A stretch of DNA of 64,000 bases, from assembly GCF_025567265.1 (NCBI RefSeq), contig NZ_JAOQJW010000014.1, positions 34,788 through 98,787 of the forward strand, written 5' to 3'. The DNA is from Dorea_A amylophila (GTDB taxonomy: Bacteria > Bacillota > Clostridia > Lachnospirales > Lachnospiraceae). A model generated the notes under the pieces. That model ran no database searches. It had not been told where the DNA came from and worked only from the letters and a program-made list of their open reading frames with translations. Below, piece by piece: positions 1 to 7,710 of the stretch; within the stretch, counting starts at the first letter, position 1, and every line of letters starts with the position of its first letter. A program made the translations under genes and the position numbers.

Positions 1-47
1 TTGATATAGAGTAATCCGACAGTGTTATAATCATATGGAAAATATAT

Positions 48-94
48 GGAGCTGCCGCAAAAGTAGATAAACAATCTGTTTTTGCGGCAGCTCC
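48..94. repeat. Inverted repeat downstream of the SDR gene
   Basis: A 15-base arm (48-62, GGAGCTGCCGCAAAA) is repeated in inverted form at 80-94. It lies just past the stop of the minus-strand reductase gene, where a terminator would be expected, but neither side carries a clear run of T. It may be a weak terminator or a transcript-stabilising hairpin. Confidence 0.5.
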
Positions 95-118
95 ACATAT
101 TTAAAAAGATAAAGAGTT

Positions 119-853
119 TTATAAAAAGCCTCCGTCAACCCCGATGATCTGTCCGGTCATATATTCCGGAGCATGTACAATATTCCATACCATCTGGGCA
201 ATTTCCTTAGGAGTTCCGTAACGTCCGGCAGGAATTTCATCTTCCAGGGCTTTTCGTTCTTCCGGTGTGAGCTGATCGTTCATAGAAGTATCGATGACAC
301 CGCATGCAATTGCATTCACCTGGACATTACTTGGTGCGAGTTCTTTCGCCAGAGCTTTTGTGAATCCGTTGATACCGGATTTGGATGCGGAGTATGCAAC
401 TTCGCAGGAAGCACCCGAGAGACCCCACATTGAAGAAATGTTGATGATCTTACCGGAACGCTTTGATACCATCGGAGGGATGGCCTGCCGGCAACAATAA
501 AATACAGAAGAAAGATTGGTCTGAATAATATGATTCCAGTCTTCATCTGTCATATCGGATAAGAGATTGATATGAGAAATTCCGGCATTGTTCACAAGAA
601 CATCAAGGTGTGAACAGTCATGATAGATACGGTTATATATGGCTCTTACATGGTCAGGATTGCCGACATCCCCGACAACGATCGTGCAAGGTGTGTGGTA
701 TTTTTTGCGGATATAGGCGCGGAGCTTTTTCAGTTCATCTACAGAAGAAGAACAATTTAAAAATGTGTGATATCCGCGCGATGCAAATCGTAAAGCAATG
801 CTTTTCCCGATACCCCGGGAAGCCCCTGTAATTAAAATAGTCTTTTGTTCCAT
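119..853 (-). CDS. Short-chain dehydrogenase/reductase (FabG-like)
   Basis: A 244-aa cytoplasmic NAD(P)H-dependent oxidoreductase of the classical SDR family, closest in layout to 3-oxoacyl-ACP reductases. The Rossmann glycine motif TGASRGIG is at residues 9-16, the NNAG motif at 88-91, and the catalytic set Ser141, Tyr154 and Lys158 (YSASK) is intact. The C-terminus ends in the usual DGG segment. A GGGGAG ribosome site lies 7 bases before the ATG. The gene stands alone rather than in a fatty-acid operon, so the true substrate is uncertain; SDR enzymes act on many sugars, alcohols and steroids. Confidence 0.85.
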   Translation of the reverse strand: MEQKTILITGASRGIGKSIALRFASRGYHTFLNCSSSVDELKKLRAYIRKKYHTPCTIVVGDVGNPDHVRAIYNRIYHDCSHLDVLVNNAGISHINLLSDMTDEDWNHIIQTNLSSVFYCCRQAIPPMVSKRSGKIINISSMWGLSGASCEVAYSASKSGINGFTKALAKELAPSNVQVNAIACGVIDTSMNDQLTPEERKALEDEIPAGRYGTPKEIAQMVWNIVHAPEYMTGQIIGVDGGFL

Positions 854-1007
854 AATTTTTCTCCCCTGATCAATTAACTTTTCTTCTATTATATACTGAA
901 ATCATTGTCATTTAAAGTGTTAGGTGATATTATTTATATAACAATAACCAGTCGGACCGTAGAAGATTGGTTCCAAAAGCCAGACGTGATAAAAGAGAGG
1001 TACCATT

Positions 1008-1550
1008 ATGATTAATAAGGCAATTGAATTTGCCACGAGAGCACATGCAGGACAGTTCAGGAAAGGGACAAGCAGACCATATATTGTGCATCCGATCGAA
1101 GTGGGAGATATTGTCTCAACGATGACGAAGGACAAGGAGATCATCAGTGCAGCGGTTCTTCATGATACAATAGAAGATTGTGCAGGAGTATCAAGAGAGC
1201 TTCTGGCAGAAGAATTTTCAGAACGGGTAGCGGGAATTGTGGCACAGGAAAGCGAAGACAAATCCAAGACATGGATGGAACGGAAATCAGCAACGATCGA
1301 GCATATCCGTACTGCACCAAAAGAAGTGCAGATGGTAGGACTTGCAGACAAACTTTCGAATATGAGGGATATTGACAGAGATTATCCGGTATACGGAGAA
1401 GAATTGTGGAACCGTTTCAGAATGAAGGACAAAGGGATTATCGGCTGGTATTATATTGGGATCCGGGATGCATTGAAGGAGTCGTTTGAAGGTGTAGAGG
1501 CTTATGAAGAATATACCAGACTGGTGAATAAGATTTTTGAACAGGAATGA
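1008..1550 (+). CDS. HD-domain hydrolase, SpoT/MESH1-like
   Basis: A 180-aa single-domain protein resembling the (p)ppGpp hydrolase half of RelA/SpoT. Residue His28 in PYIVHP, the HD pair at 52-53 and the ED pair at 56-57 (HDTIED) match the metal-binding HD signature of that family. There is no synthetase, TGS or ACT domain. By family it may remove the pyrophosphate from ppGpp or act on another nucleotide; the substrate is inferred. An AGAGAGG ribosome site precedes the ATG. The acylphosphatase gene follows on the same strand. Confidence 0.75.
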   Translation: MINKAIEFATRAHAGQFRKGTSRPYIVHPIEVGDIVSTMTKDKEIISAAVLHDTIEDCAGVSRELLAEEFSERVAGIVAQESEDKSKTWMERKSATIEHIRTAPKEVQMVGLADKLSNMRDIDRDYPVYGEELWNRFRMKDKGIIGWYYIGIRDALKESFEGVEAYEEYTRLVNKIFEQE

Positions 1551-1670
1551 ATCATAAAGACAGATCATATAGCAGAAGATATCCAGGGTGTTGTGCAAAA
1601 GCAGTACCCTGATTCTTATTTACGCGAACAACGAGCAGAGCGTGTTTCTAATAGTTTAGGAGAAGATGAG

Positions 1671-1943
1671 ATGGCTGATGTAAGAAAACACATGATATTT
1701 CACGGAAGAGTGCAGGGAGTAGGTTTTCGTTATACTGCCAAATATCTGGCAAGATCAATGAATCTGACCGGATGGGTGAAAAATGAATATGACGGAACCG
1801 TAGTGATGGAAGTACAGGGAAGAGAGGCAATGATCTTCGAACTGATGAAAGGACTGAACAGGAATCAGTTTATCCAGATTGACTGGATTGATACAGAAGA
1901 GAAGGAAACAGAAACGGAAAGCAGTTTTGAAGTGAAATATTAA
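1671..1943 (+). CDS. acyP: Acylphosphatase
   Basis: A 90-aa enzyme that hydrolyses acyl phosphates such as acetyl phosphate or carbamoyl phosphate in the cytoplasm. The signature GRVQGVGFR spans residues 12-20 with the phosphate-binding Arg20, and the catalytic Asn38 follows in WVKNEYDG. The frame is open from 1593, but the ATG at 1671 is preferred: AGGAGAAG lies just upstream and the resulting length is normal for the family. Acetyl phosphate is also the product of the glycine reductase encoded near 37-45 kb; a link is only a possibility. Confidence 0.9.
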   Translation: MADVRKHMIFHGRVQGVGFRYTAKYLARSMNLTGWVKNEYDGTVVMEVQGREAMIFELMKGLNRNQFIQIDWIDTEEKETETESSFEVKY

Positions 1944-2040
1944 GTTTACAGGACGGGAAAAGTGATTCGGTATATACACTTGAAAGATACATATGTTATA
2001 CTGGAAGTATTCAAGATGAGGGTGGACGAGGAGAAGAAAA

Positions 2041-2631
2041 ATGACGATAGAAACTGAAAATCAAAAGAGCGTAAAAGGAAGAATTGTAGCTGCGGCGTGG
2101 CAGCTGTTTTATGAAAAAGGATATAATGGAACAACGGTGGATGATATCATTGATCTGTCCGGAACATCCAAGGGTTCTTTCTATTATTACTTTAATACAA
2201 AGGACGAGCTTCTGAATACATTGTCTATGATCCTGGATGATAATTATGAAATATTGAAAGAGAAAATGGATCCGGATATGAACAGTTATGATAAGTTACT
2301 GTATCTGAATTATGAAGCACATTCTATGATAGAAGAAAAGATCAACATTGATCTTCTGGCATCTCTGTATTCTACACAGCTTGTGGCACAGGGACACAGA
2401 TCATTGCTGGATCAGAACCGGACATATTATAAGCTGATCAGCAGTGTGATCGATGAAGGACAAAAGCGTGGCGAGATATCGGATGAAGTCTCGGTGAGCG
2501 ATCTGGTCAGATATTATTCCATGTGCGAAAGGGCGCTGGTTTCAGACTGGTGTCTGAATAAGGGAGAGTATTCACTGAGAGAGTATTCGAAAAAATGTAT
2601 GCCGGTCATGCTGGAACATTTTAAAAGATAA
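2041..2631 (+). CDS. TetR/AcrR-family transcriptional regulator
   Basis: A 196-aa regulator with the TetR N-terminal helix-turn-helix (about residues 14-60, including TTVDDIIDLSGTSKGSFYYYF) and a divergent all-helical ligand-binding C-terminus. Proteins of this family repress nearby genes until a small molecule binds. A GAGGAGAAG ribosome site precedes the ATG. The neighbours, an acylphosphatase upstream and a convergent GntR gene downstream, do not show an obvious target, so the ligand is unknown. Confidence 0.88.
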   Translation: MTIETENQKSVKGRIVAAAWQLFYEKGYNGTTVDDIIDLSGTSKGSFYYYFNTKDELLNTLSMILDDNYEILKEKMDPDMNSYDKLLYLNYEAHSMIEEKINIDLLASLYSTQLVAQGHRSLLDQNRTYYKLISSVIDEGQKRGEISDEVSVSDLVRYYSMCERALVSDWCLNKGEYSLREYSKKCMPVMLEHFKR

Positions 2632-2649
2632 AAAGATAATAAATACACA

Positions 2650-2678
2650 GAACCTGCCAATGGCAGGTTCTTATTCTG
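2650..2678. terminator. Terminator between convergent regulator genes
   Basis: AACCTGCC at 2651-2658 pairs with GGCAGGTT at 2662-2669 around a very short loop, followed by TTATTCT. It lies between the converging TetR and GntR genes and may serve both strands. Confidence 0.65.
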
Positions 2679-2682
2679 TAGA

Positions 2683-3324
2683 TCAATGCATTTTCAAAGC
2701 AGTGTTGCGTCCGGTACCGAAATGATCATTTTTCAGTATTTCAAACGCCTTTTCATAATTTCCTTTCCGCATATATGCAACCATTTTCTTGAGATTTTCA
2801 TTTGTCTTTGGAATTCCCATTCCGTTACGGATGGAATATTGTCCGATACGGATGAGCTCAGACAGATTATTTTCATAGATCCGGTTAATCCGTTCATTAT
2901 CCAGAATACTGATAATCTCCATATGCATTGCGGTATCCGCAATTTCCCATTCGTACAGATCACCGGCAACGGCGCACATGCGCACGATCTTTTCCTCTAT
3001 GCGATAAGAATATTCCTCATACCGGCCTGACGTAAAGATAAGGTGAAAAGCCGGGCCCTCTAATAATTCTCTTAACTGATAGATTTCATTGATATCTTTC
3101 TCTGTAATTTCTTTCACCGTCATAGATTTATAATAATCAGAAACGATCAGCCCTTCGACCTGCAGCATCTGGATCGCAGTACGGACCGGGCTGCGGCTCA
3201 TCCCCAGTTCTTTGGTGAGCATGGCTTCGGTGAGAACCATGCCCGGAGGATAGGTAAGATTCATAATATTTTCTTTGATCGTCTCATAAGCCTGTGTGGC
3301 AAGAGACGGACTCTTTTCTGCCAT
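2683..3324 (-). CDS. GntR-family (FadR-type) transcriptional regulator
   Basis: A 213-aa regulator with an N-terminal winged helix (about residues 10-75; the stretch GMSRSPVRTAIQML is the typical GntR recognition helix) and a helical FCD-like C-terminal domain. The frame continues upstream to 3405, but the start at 3324 has a GGGGG ribosome site and gives the normal N-terminus. It is transcribed divergently from proC. Two perfect ATTTGTATACAAAT palindromes and two degenerate copies lie over both promoters, which suggests autoregulation and control of proC. The effector is not evident; proline, glutamate or pyrroline-5-carboxylate would fit the neighbour but is inference. Confidence 0.87.
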   Translation of the reverse strand: MAEKSPSLATQAYETIKENIMNLTYPPGMVLTEAMLTKELGMSRSPVRTAIQMLQVEGLIVSDYYKSMTVKEITEKDINEIYQLRELLEGPAFHLIFTSGRYEEYSYRIEEKIVRMCAVAGDLYEWEIADTAMHMEIISILDNERINRIYENNLSELIRIGQYSIRNGMGIPKTNENLKKMVAYMRKGNYEKAFEILKNDHFGTGRNTALKMH

Positions 3325-3375
3325 GTCGGATTCCCCCTTTTGGTATACGTCCCAGAAAAAATGAATGTGAAGATA

Positions 3376-3407
3376 AAAGTATACATCTTTTATATTTGTA
3401 TACAAAT
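3376..3407. promoter_or_regulatory. Operator pair over the gntR promoter
   Basis: A perfect 14-bp palindrome ATTTGTATACAAAT occupies 3394-3407 and a degenerate copy with the same GTATAC core lies at 3379-3384; the two centres are 19 bp apart. The perfect copy abuts the minus-strand -10 box. FadR-type GntR proteins bind short palindromes of this kind, so this is the likely self-binding site. Confidence 0.65.
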
Positions 3408-3434
3408 TATAACGTGTTTTTAAAGAAAATTCAA
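3406..3434 (-). promoter_or_regulatory. Promoter of the GntR gene
   Basis: On the minus strand TTGAAT (plus 3429-3434) and TATAAT (plus 3406-3411) are separated by exactly 17 bp. The predicted start of transcription falls inside the operator palindrome at 3394-3407. Confidence 0.6.
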
Positions 3435-3443
3435 GGTTATGTG

Positions 3444-3472
3444 TTGACTTTTTTGAAAAGGAGTGTTATAGT
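3444..3472 (+). promoter_or_regulatory. Promoter of proC
   Basis: TTGACT at 3444-3449 and TATAGT at 3467-3472 with a 17-bp spacer. Transcription would begin near 3480, six or so bases before the palindrome at 3486-3499, giving a leader of about 135 bases. Confidence 0.6.
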
Positions 3473-3485
3473 CACAGTAGAAATG

Positions 3486-3518
3486 ATTTGTATACAAATT
3501 AAAAAAACGTATACAAAT
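3486..3518. promoter_or_regulatory. Operator pair downstream of the proC promoter
   Basis: A perfect ATTTGTATACAAAT palindrome (3486-3499) is followed by a degenerate copy, CGTATACAAAT (3508-3518), with centres 19 bp apart, mirroring the pair at 3376-3407. Position just after the predicted start of transcription suggests a roadblock-type repressor site. Confidence 0.65.
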
Positions 3519-3616
3519 AGCACATGAAGAATATCCATTACAAATCATAAATCATCATTCATGCGCTGGAACAATTAATAAGACAATATCATATTGGAAA
3601 AGGAAGGTAATTAAGG

Positions 3617-4411
3617 ATGAAATTAGGATTTATTGGTACAGGTAACATGGCATCAGCAATTATGGGGGGAATTATTAAGAATAATGTAATTCCGGCAGAA
3701 GAGATCATCGGAGCAGATCTTTTTGCACCTGGAAGAGAAAGAGCGCAGAAAGAATATGGAATCAATGTAACAGCAGATAATAAAGAAGTTGCTTCAAAAG
3801 CAGAGACAATTATCCTCTCTGTAAAACCTCAGTTCTATGCAAGCGTAATTGCAGATATCAAAGATGTAGTAACAGACAACCAGATTATCATTACAATTGC
3901 ACCTGGTAAGACACTTGCATGGCTTGCAGAACAGTTTGGAAAAGAAGTAAAGATTGTCCGTACAATGCCTAACACACCGGCTATGGTTGGAGAAGGTATG
4001 ACAGCCGTTTGCCCGAATGAGCAACTTACAGAAGATGAGATTGCATATGTAAAGAGTCTTTTGGAAAGCTTCAGCCGCGCAGAGATCGTTCCGGAGCGTC
4101 TGATGGATGTTGTGACAGCAGTAAGCGGAAGCTCACCGGCATATGTATTCATGCTGATCGAAGCTATGGCAGACGCAGCAGTTTCAGGCGGAATGCCAAG
4201 AAAACAGGCTTATCAGTTTGCTGCACAGGCAGTTCTCGGAAGCGCAAAGATGGTTCTGGATACAGGAAAACATCCTGGAGAATTAAAAGATATGGTTTGC
4301 TCACCGGCAGGAACAACAATTGAAGCTGTTCGTACATTAGAAGAACTTGGATTCAGAAGTTCTATCATTGAAGCAATGAAAGTCTGCGAAGAGATGTCTA
4401 GAAGTTTATAA
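3617..4411 (+). CDS. proC: Pyrroline-5-carboxylate reductase
   Basis: A 264-aa enzyme that reduces pyrroline-5-carboxylate to proline with NAD(P)H, the last step of proline synthesis. The Rossmann motif GFIGTGNMA opens the protein, MPNTPA lies mid-protein, and the C-terminal dimerisation region carries the conserved PAGTTIEAVRTLEE segment. No proA or proB is present in the window. The divergent GntR gene and shared operator cores point to specific local control, unusual for a housekeeping gene; it might supply proline or drain P5C from ornithine or arginine breakdown. Confidence 0.95.
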   Translation: MKLGFIGTGNMASAIMGGIIKNNVIPAEEIIGADLFAPGRERAQKEYGINVTADNKEVASKAETIILSVKPQFYASVIADIKDVVTDNQIIITIAPGKTLAWLAEQFGKEVKIVRTMPNTPAMVGEGMTAVCPNEQLTEDEIAYVKSLLESFSRAEIVPERLMDVVTAVSGSSPAYVFMLIEAMADAAVSGGMPRKQAYQFAAQAVLGSAKMVLDTGKHPGELKDMVCSPAGTTIEAVRTLEELGFRSSIIEAMKVCEEMSRSL

Positions 4412-4446
4412 TCAATATATTTAAATAATAAAAATATCTATACGGA

Positions 4447-4484
4447 GCAGGAATTACAGAGAAGTTGTAGTTCCTGCTTTTTGT
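4447..4484 (+). terminator. Rho-independent terminator of proC
   Basis: AGCAGGAA (4447-4454) pairs with TTCCTGCT (4471-4478) and is followed by TTTTG. Confidence 0.8.
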
Positions 4485-4556
4485 GTTGTCTATTCGTATT
4501 TGGGAAGAATTGTGTTAGAATAACATTTAGAAGAAAACAGGACAGGTGAATAAAAG

Positions 4557-5192
4557 ATGAAAAAAGAACTGGATTATTTTATGATTGATGGAGAATTTGG
4601 CGGAAATCAGGACTGGTTTACCAATATTGTTATGAATGTCGGAGGATGCGGGGCAGCAACGGCCTGTGACAGCTGCATCTATCTGGCAAAATACAAAGGA
4701 ATGAAAGAACTATATCCATTTGATCTGGAACAGATGGATAAAGAAGCCTATAAAAAATTCAGCCAGCTTATGAAGCCGTATATACGGCCGAGAGTTCAGG
4801 GAGTGAAAAAGCCTGAGTGGTACATCGGGGGATTGGAAAAATATATTTCAGACGTGAATAAAAGATGTGGAACAGATTACCAGATCCATATGGAAAAATT
4901 CGACGGAACAGGAGATGCAGACGAGGCAGAACGTATTATATGCGGACAGATTGATAAAGAACTTCCGGTTCCATATCTGATGCTCCGTCATTTGAACACT
5001 GAAAAATACAAAGATTTTATCTGGCACTGGTTCCTGGTGGTCGGATATGAAAAAGAGAAGCATGAAACATGGATTGATGTGGCTACTTATGGGGAAAAAG
5101 TCCGTTTGAACCTGAAAGATCTGTGGAAAACCGGGTGTGAAGAAAAAGGGGGAATCGTAATTTATGAGATAAAAGAGCAGAAAAAGAATTAA
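4557..5192 (+). CDS. C39-like cysteine peptidase candidate
   Basis: A 211-aa protein with no signal peptide. The order of a Cys in GGCGAATAC (Cys31), a His in WHWFLVVGY (His157) and an Asp in WIDVATYG (Asp174) fits the Cys-His-Asp layout of papain-fold C39-like peptidases; the Gly-Cys-Gly with following Ala is typical of that fold. The protein lacks an obvious binding or export domain, so whether it cleaves peptides, deamidates or transfers amide groups is not known. The gene stands alone behind the proC terminator. Recognition is from motif layout only. Confidence 0.55.
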   Translation: MKKELDYFMIDGEFGGNQDWFTNIVMNVGGCGAATACDSCIYLAKYKGMKELYPFDLEQMDKEAYKKFSQLMKPYIRPRVQGVKKPEWYIGGLEKYISDVNKRCGTDYQIHMEKFDGTGDADEAERIICGQIDKELPVPYLMLRHLNTEKYKDFIWHWFLVVGYEKEKHETWIDVATYGEKVRLNLKDLWKTGCEEKGGIVIYEIKEQKKN

Positions 5193-5280
5193 AATGACCA
5201 AGTTTCATATTTTTTACACATTTTTGAATTATAATTATTCATAATCGTAAAAAAATAAAAGAAAAGGTGGGAGAGAAAAA

Positions 5281-6942
5281 GTGAAAAAGCGAATCATGAC
5301 TGCAGGAATGTTAGCTATGATACTTGCGATAGGAATGACAGCGTGCACAAAAGCAGATAACACAACCAAAACAGAGAACACTTTGGAATCAGATGGAAAA
5401 CAAGAACAGAAGGAAACGGATAACGAAAAAAATGTAATGAATACAGAGCAGAAAAAGATCTACGAAAAAATCAAGCAGACCTATAATGCGGAAGAGCAGG
5501 AAAAAGTTGCGGATGCATTAGAGAACAAGAAAGAGTCACAGGATTATAATCTGAGCAATATGCTGATCGAATATAATCCATTTGGAACCAATACACAGTC
5601 GCTGTATGTATATTTTAAAACGGATGCAGCGGTAAAGGTATCCTATACGATCCATGTAAAAGACGATAGCATTTCTGATTTCAGCAGAGATGTATATCAG
5701 GATGAGGAATATCAGACAGAACATGAATTCCAGGTGATTGGCCTGATCCCGGATACGGAGAATACAATTACCTTTTATGTGACAAACGAAGATGGATCTA
5801 CCAATACAAAGGAAATCGTATACGAAATGGGAAGCCTGTACGGAGAGGAAAAGGTACAGCTTGATACCGATATAAAACAGAGTGCGGATCAACTGGAAGA
5901 CGGACTTTATGTGATATTAGGTAATGACAGCAGTTCTATGGATTTCATGTATTATTATGATAACAGCGGAGTTCTAAGAGGTGAGGTGCCGCTTCTGGGT
6001 TACAGAAGCCAAAGGCTGCTCTTTGATGATAACTCCATGTATTACAGTATTTCCGAGAAGAAGATGGCACAGGTGAACCGTCTCGGACAGGTGACAAAGG
6101 TGTACAATCTTGGTGATTACAGTCTGCATCATGATTATGTGTTTGATGAAAATGGCAATATGCTGATCCTGGCAACGGATACCACACAGGACAGTGTGGA
6201 GGATATCGTGTTGAAGCTGGATGTGAATTCAGGTGAAGTGACAGAGGTACTGGATCTGGGAGACCTGTTTGGTGATTATAAGAAGACCTGCGTGAAGAAT
6301 TCCTCGGATGAGCTGGACTGGATGCATATTAATACGATCCAGTACATGGGAAATGGATCAGTGCTGTTAAGCTCCAGAGAGACGTCTACGATCATTAAAG
6401 TGGACAACCTTTATGATGAACCGTCGATTGCTTACATGATCGGTGAGAAGGATTTCTGGGAAGATACATCCTACGTAAGTTGTGTGCTGAATAAAAAAGG
6501 CGATTTTATCATTCAGGGCGGTCAGCATACGATTACATATGAGACGGATGAAAGCCTTGCAGACGGGCAGTATTATCTGTATATGTTTAATAATAATATC
6601 GGAATCAGCGAGACAAGACCGGATTATGACTGGTCTTCCATCGGACTTAAGACCAGTTCGGCAGTGGACGGAAAGAATTCCAAATATTATAAATATCTGG
6701 TAGACGAAAATGAAGGAACATTTGAACTTGTGGATTCATTTAAGGTTCCATATTCTGGATACGTCAGCAGCGCACAGGATATTGGGGATCACGTGCTTGT
6801 AGATTCCGGATTGAAAGGAACGTTTACGGAATATGATGCGGATCATAAGGCAATCGCAACATATAAGATGGATTATGAAGAATTCATTTACCGTGTATTC
6901 AAGTATAATTTTGAAGGATATTATTTTGGAAAAAGTGAATAA
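5281..6942 (+). CDS. Arylsulfotransferase-like lipoprotein (ASST family)
   Basis: A 553-aa exported protein. The N-terminus is a lipoprotein signal with lipobox MTAC and lipid-accepting Cys22, followed by a charged linker. The rest fits an ASST beta-propeller: an N-terminal beta domain (about 95-185), HHDYVFDENGN (His283/284), DWMHINTI (His349) followed by SSRETST, and a QH pair with His416. In the PAPS-independent family these histidines transfer sulfate from one phenol to another. A GTG start after GGTGGGAG is preferred. By inference it sits on the outer face of the membrane and acts on phenolic sulfates in the gut. Residue assignments need alignment. Confidence 0.75.
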   Translation: MKKRIMTAGMLAMILAIGMTACTKADNTTKTENTLESDGKQEQKETDNEKNVMNTEQKKIYEKIKQTYNAEEQEKVADALENKKESQDYNLSNMLIEYNPFGTNTQSLYVYFKTDAAVKVSYTIHVKDDSISDFSRDVYQDEEYQTEHEFQVIGLIPDTENTITFYVTNEDGSTNTKEIVYEMGSLYGEEKVQLDTDIKQSADQLEDGLYVILGNDSSSMDFMYYYDNSGVLRGEVPLLGYRSQRLLFDDNSMYYSISEKKMAQVNRLGQVTKVYNLGDYSLHHDYVFDENGNMLILATDTTQDSVEDIVLKLDVNSGEVTEVLDLGDLFGDYKKTCVKNSSDELDWMHINTIQYMGNGSVLLSSRETSTIIKVDNLYDEPSIAYMIGEKDFWEDTSYVSCVLNKKGDFIIQGGQHTITYETDESLADGQYYLYMFNNNIGISETRPDYDWSSIGLKTSSAVDGKNSKYYKYLVDENEGTFELVDSFKVPYSGYVSSAQDIGDHVLVDSGLKGTFTEYDADHKAIATYKMDYEEFIYRVFKYNFEGYYFGKSE

Positions 6943-6996
6943 TCCATAAAAATCATATGGAAGTCTTTACGGATAACGATTTATCCGCTAAAATGA

Positions 6997-7024
6997 AAGC
7001 GTCGGTTTTTGCCGGCGCTTTTTG
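6997..7024 (+). terminator. Rho-independent terminator
   Basis: AAAGCGTCGG and GCCGGCGCTTT pair around a T-rich loop and are followed by five Ts. It closes the ASST gene. Confidence 0.75.
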
Positions 7025-7063
7025 AAAAAGTAGTTGAATTAAGAAAGAAAAGGGGAAAATAGA

Positions 7064-7582
7064 ATGGCAAATCCAATCGTTACAATTGAGATGGAAAACG
7101 GAGATATTATGAAAGCAGAACTGTATCCGGAAGTTGCACCGAATACGGTAAATAATTTTGTTTCCTTGGTGAAAAAAGGGTATTATGACGGACTGATCTT
7201 CCACCGTGTTATTAATGGATTCATGATACAGGGCGGATGCCCGGACGGAACAGGAATGGGCGGCCCGGGATATTCGATCAAAGGAGAATTTGCTCAGAAT
7301 GGTTTTGCAAATGAACTTGCACATACAGAAGGAGTGCTTTCTATGGCAAGGGCAATGCATCCGGATTCAGCAGGTTCACAGTTCTTTATCATGCATAAAG
7401 CAGCACCACATCTGGATGGCTCATATGCTGCATTTGGTAAGATCATCGAAGGCATGGATATTGTGAATAAGATCGCTGAGACAGATACAGATTACAGCGA
7501 CAGACCATTGGATGAACAGAAGATGAAGAAGGTAACTGTTGATACAATGGGAACAGAGTATCCGGAACCGGAGAAAGCATAA
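7064..7582 (+). CDS. Cyclophilin-type peptidyl-prolyl cis-trans isomerase
   Basis: A 172-aa cytoplasmic cyclophilin that speeds proline isomerisation during folding. The segments FHRVINGFMIQGGCP, SMARAMHPDSAGSQFFI and GSYAAFGKIIEGMD contain the conserved active-site Arg, Phe, Gln and related residues. Length is normal for the bacterial single-domain type and no export signal is present. It precedes the ECF transporter genes, separated by a long hairpin. Confidence 0.93.
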   Translation: MANPIVTIEMENGDIMKAELYPEVAPNTVNNFVSLVKKGYYDGLIFHRVINGFMIQGGCPDGTGMGGPGYSIKGEFAQNGFANELAHTEGVLSMARAMHPDSAGSQFFIMHKAAPHLDGSYAAFGKIIEGMDIVNKIAETDTDYSDRPLDEQKMKKVTVDTMGTEYPEPEKA

Positions 7583-7638
7583 AACGGCGGCAGATAGTAA
7601 CCGTACAGGTATAAGATGGCAGAATCATAGCAATCAGG

Positions 7639-7672
7639 CATACAGCGATCAGATACGTCTGATCGCTGTATG
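7639..7672. repeat. Perfect 15-bp hairpin upstream of ecfA1
   Basis: CATACAGCGATCAGA (7639-7653) and its exact complement (7658-7672) flank a TACG loop. Only a weak T-rich tail follows, so it is either a poor terminator for the cyclophilin gene or an RNA structure in the leader of the ecf operon, 39 bases before the ecfA1 start. Confidence 0.6.
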
Positions 7673-7710
7673 TAAATTTCCAACACATATGACGCGGAGG
7701 AAAACGACAG

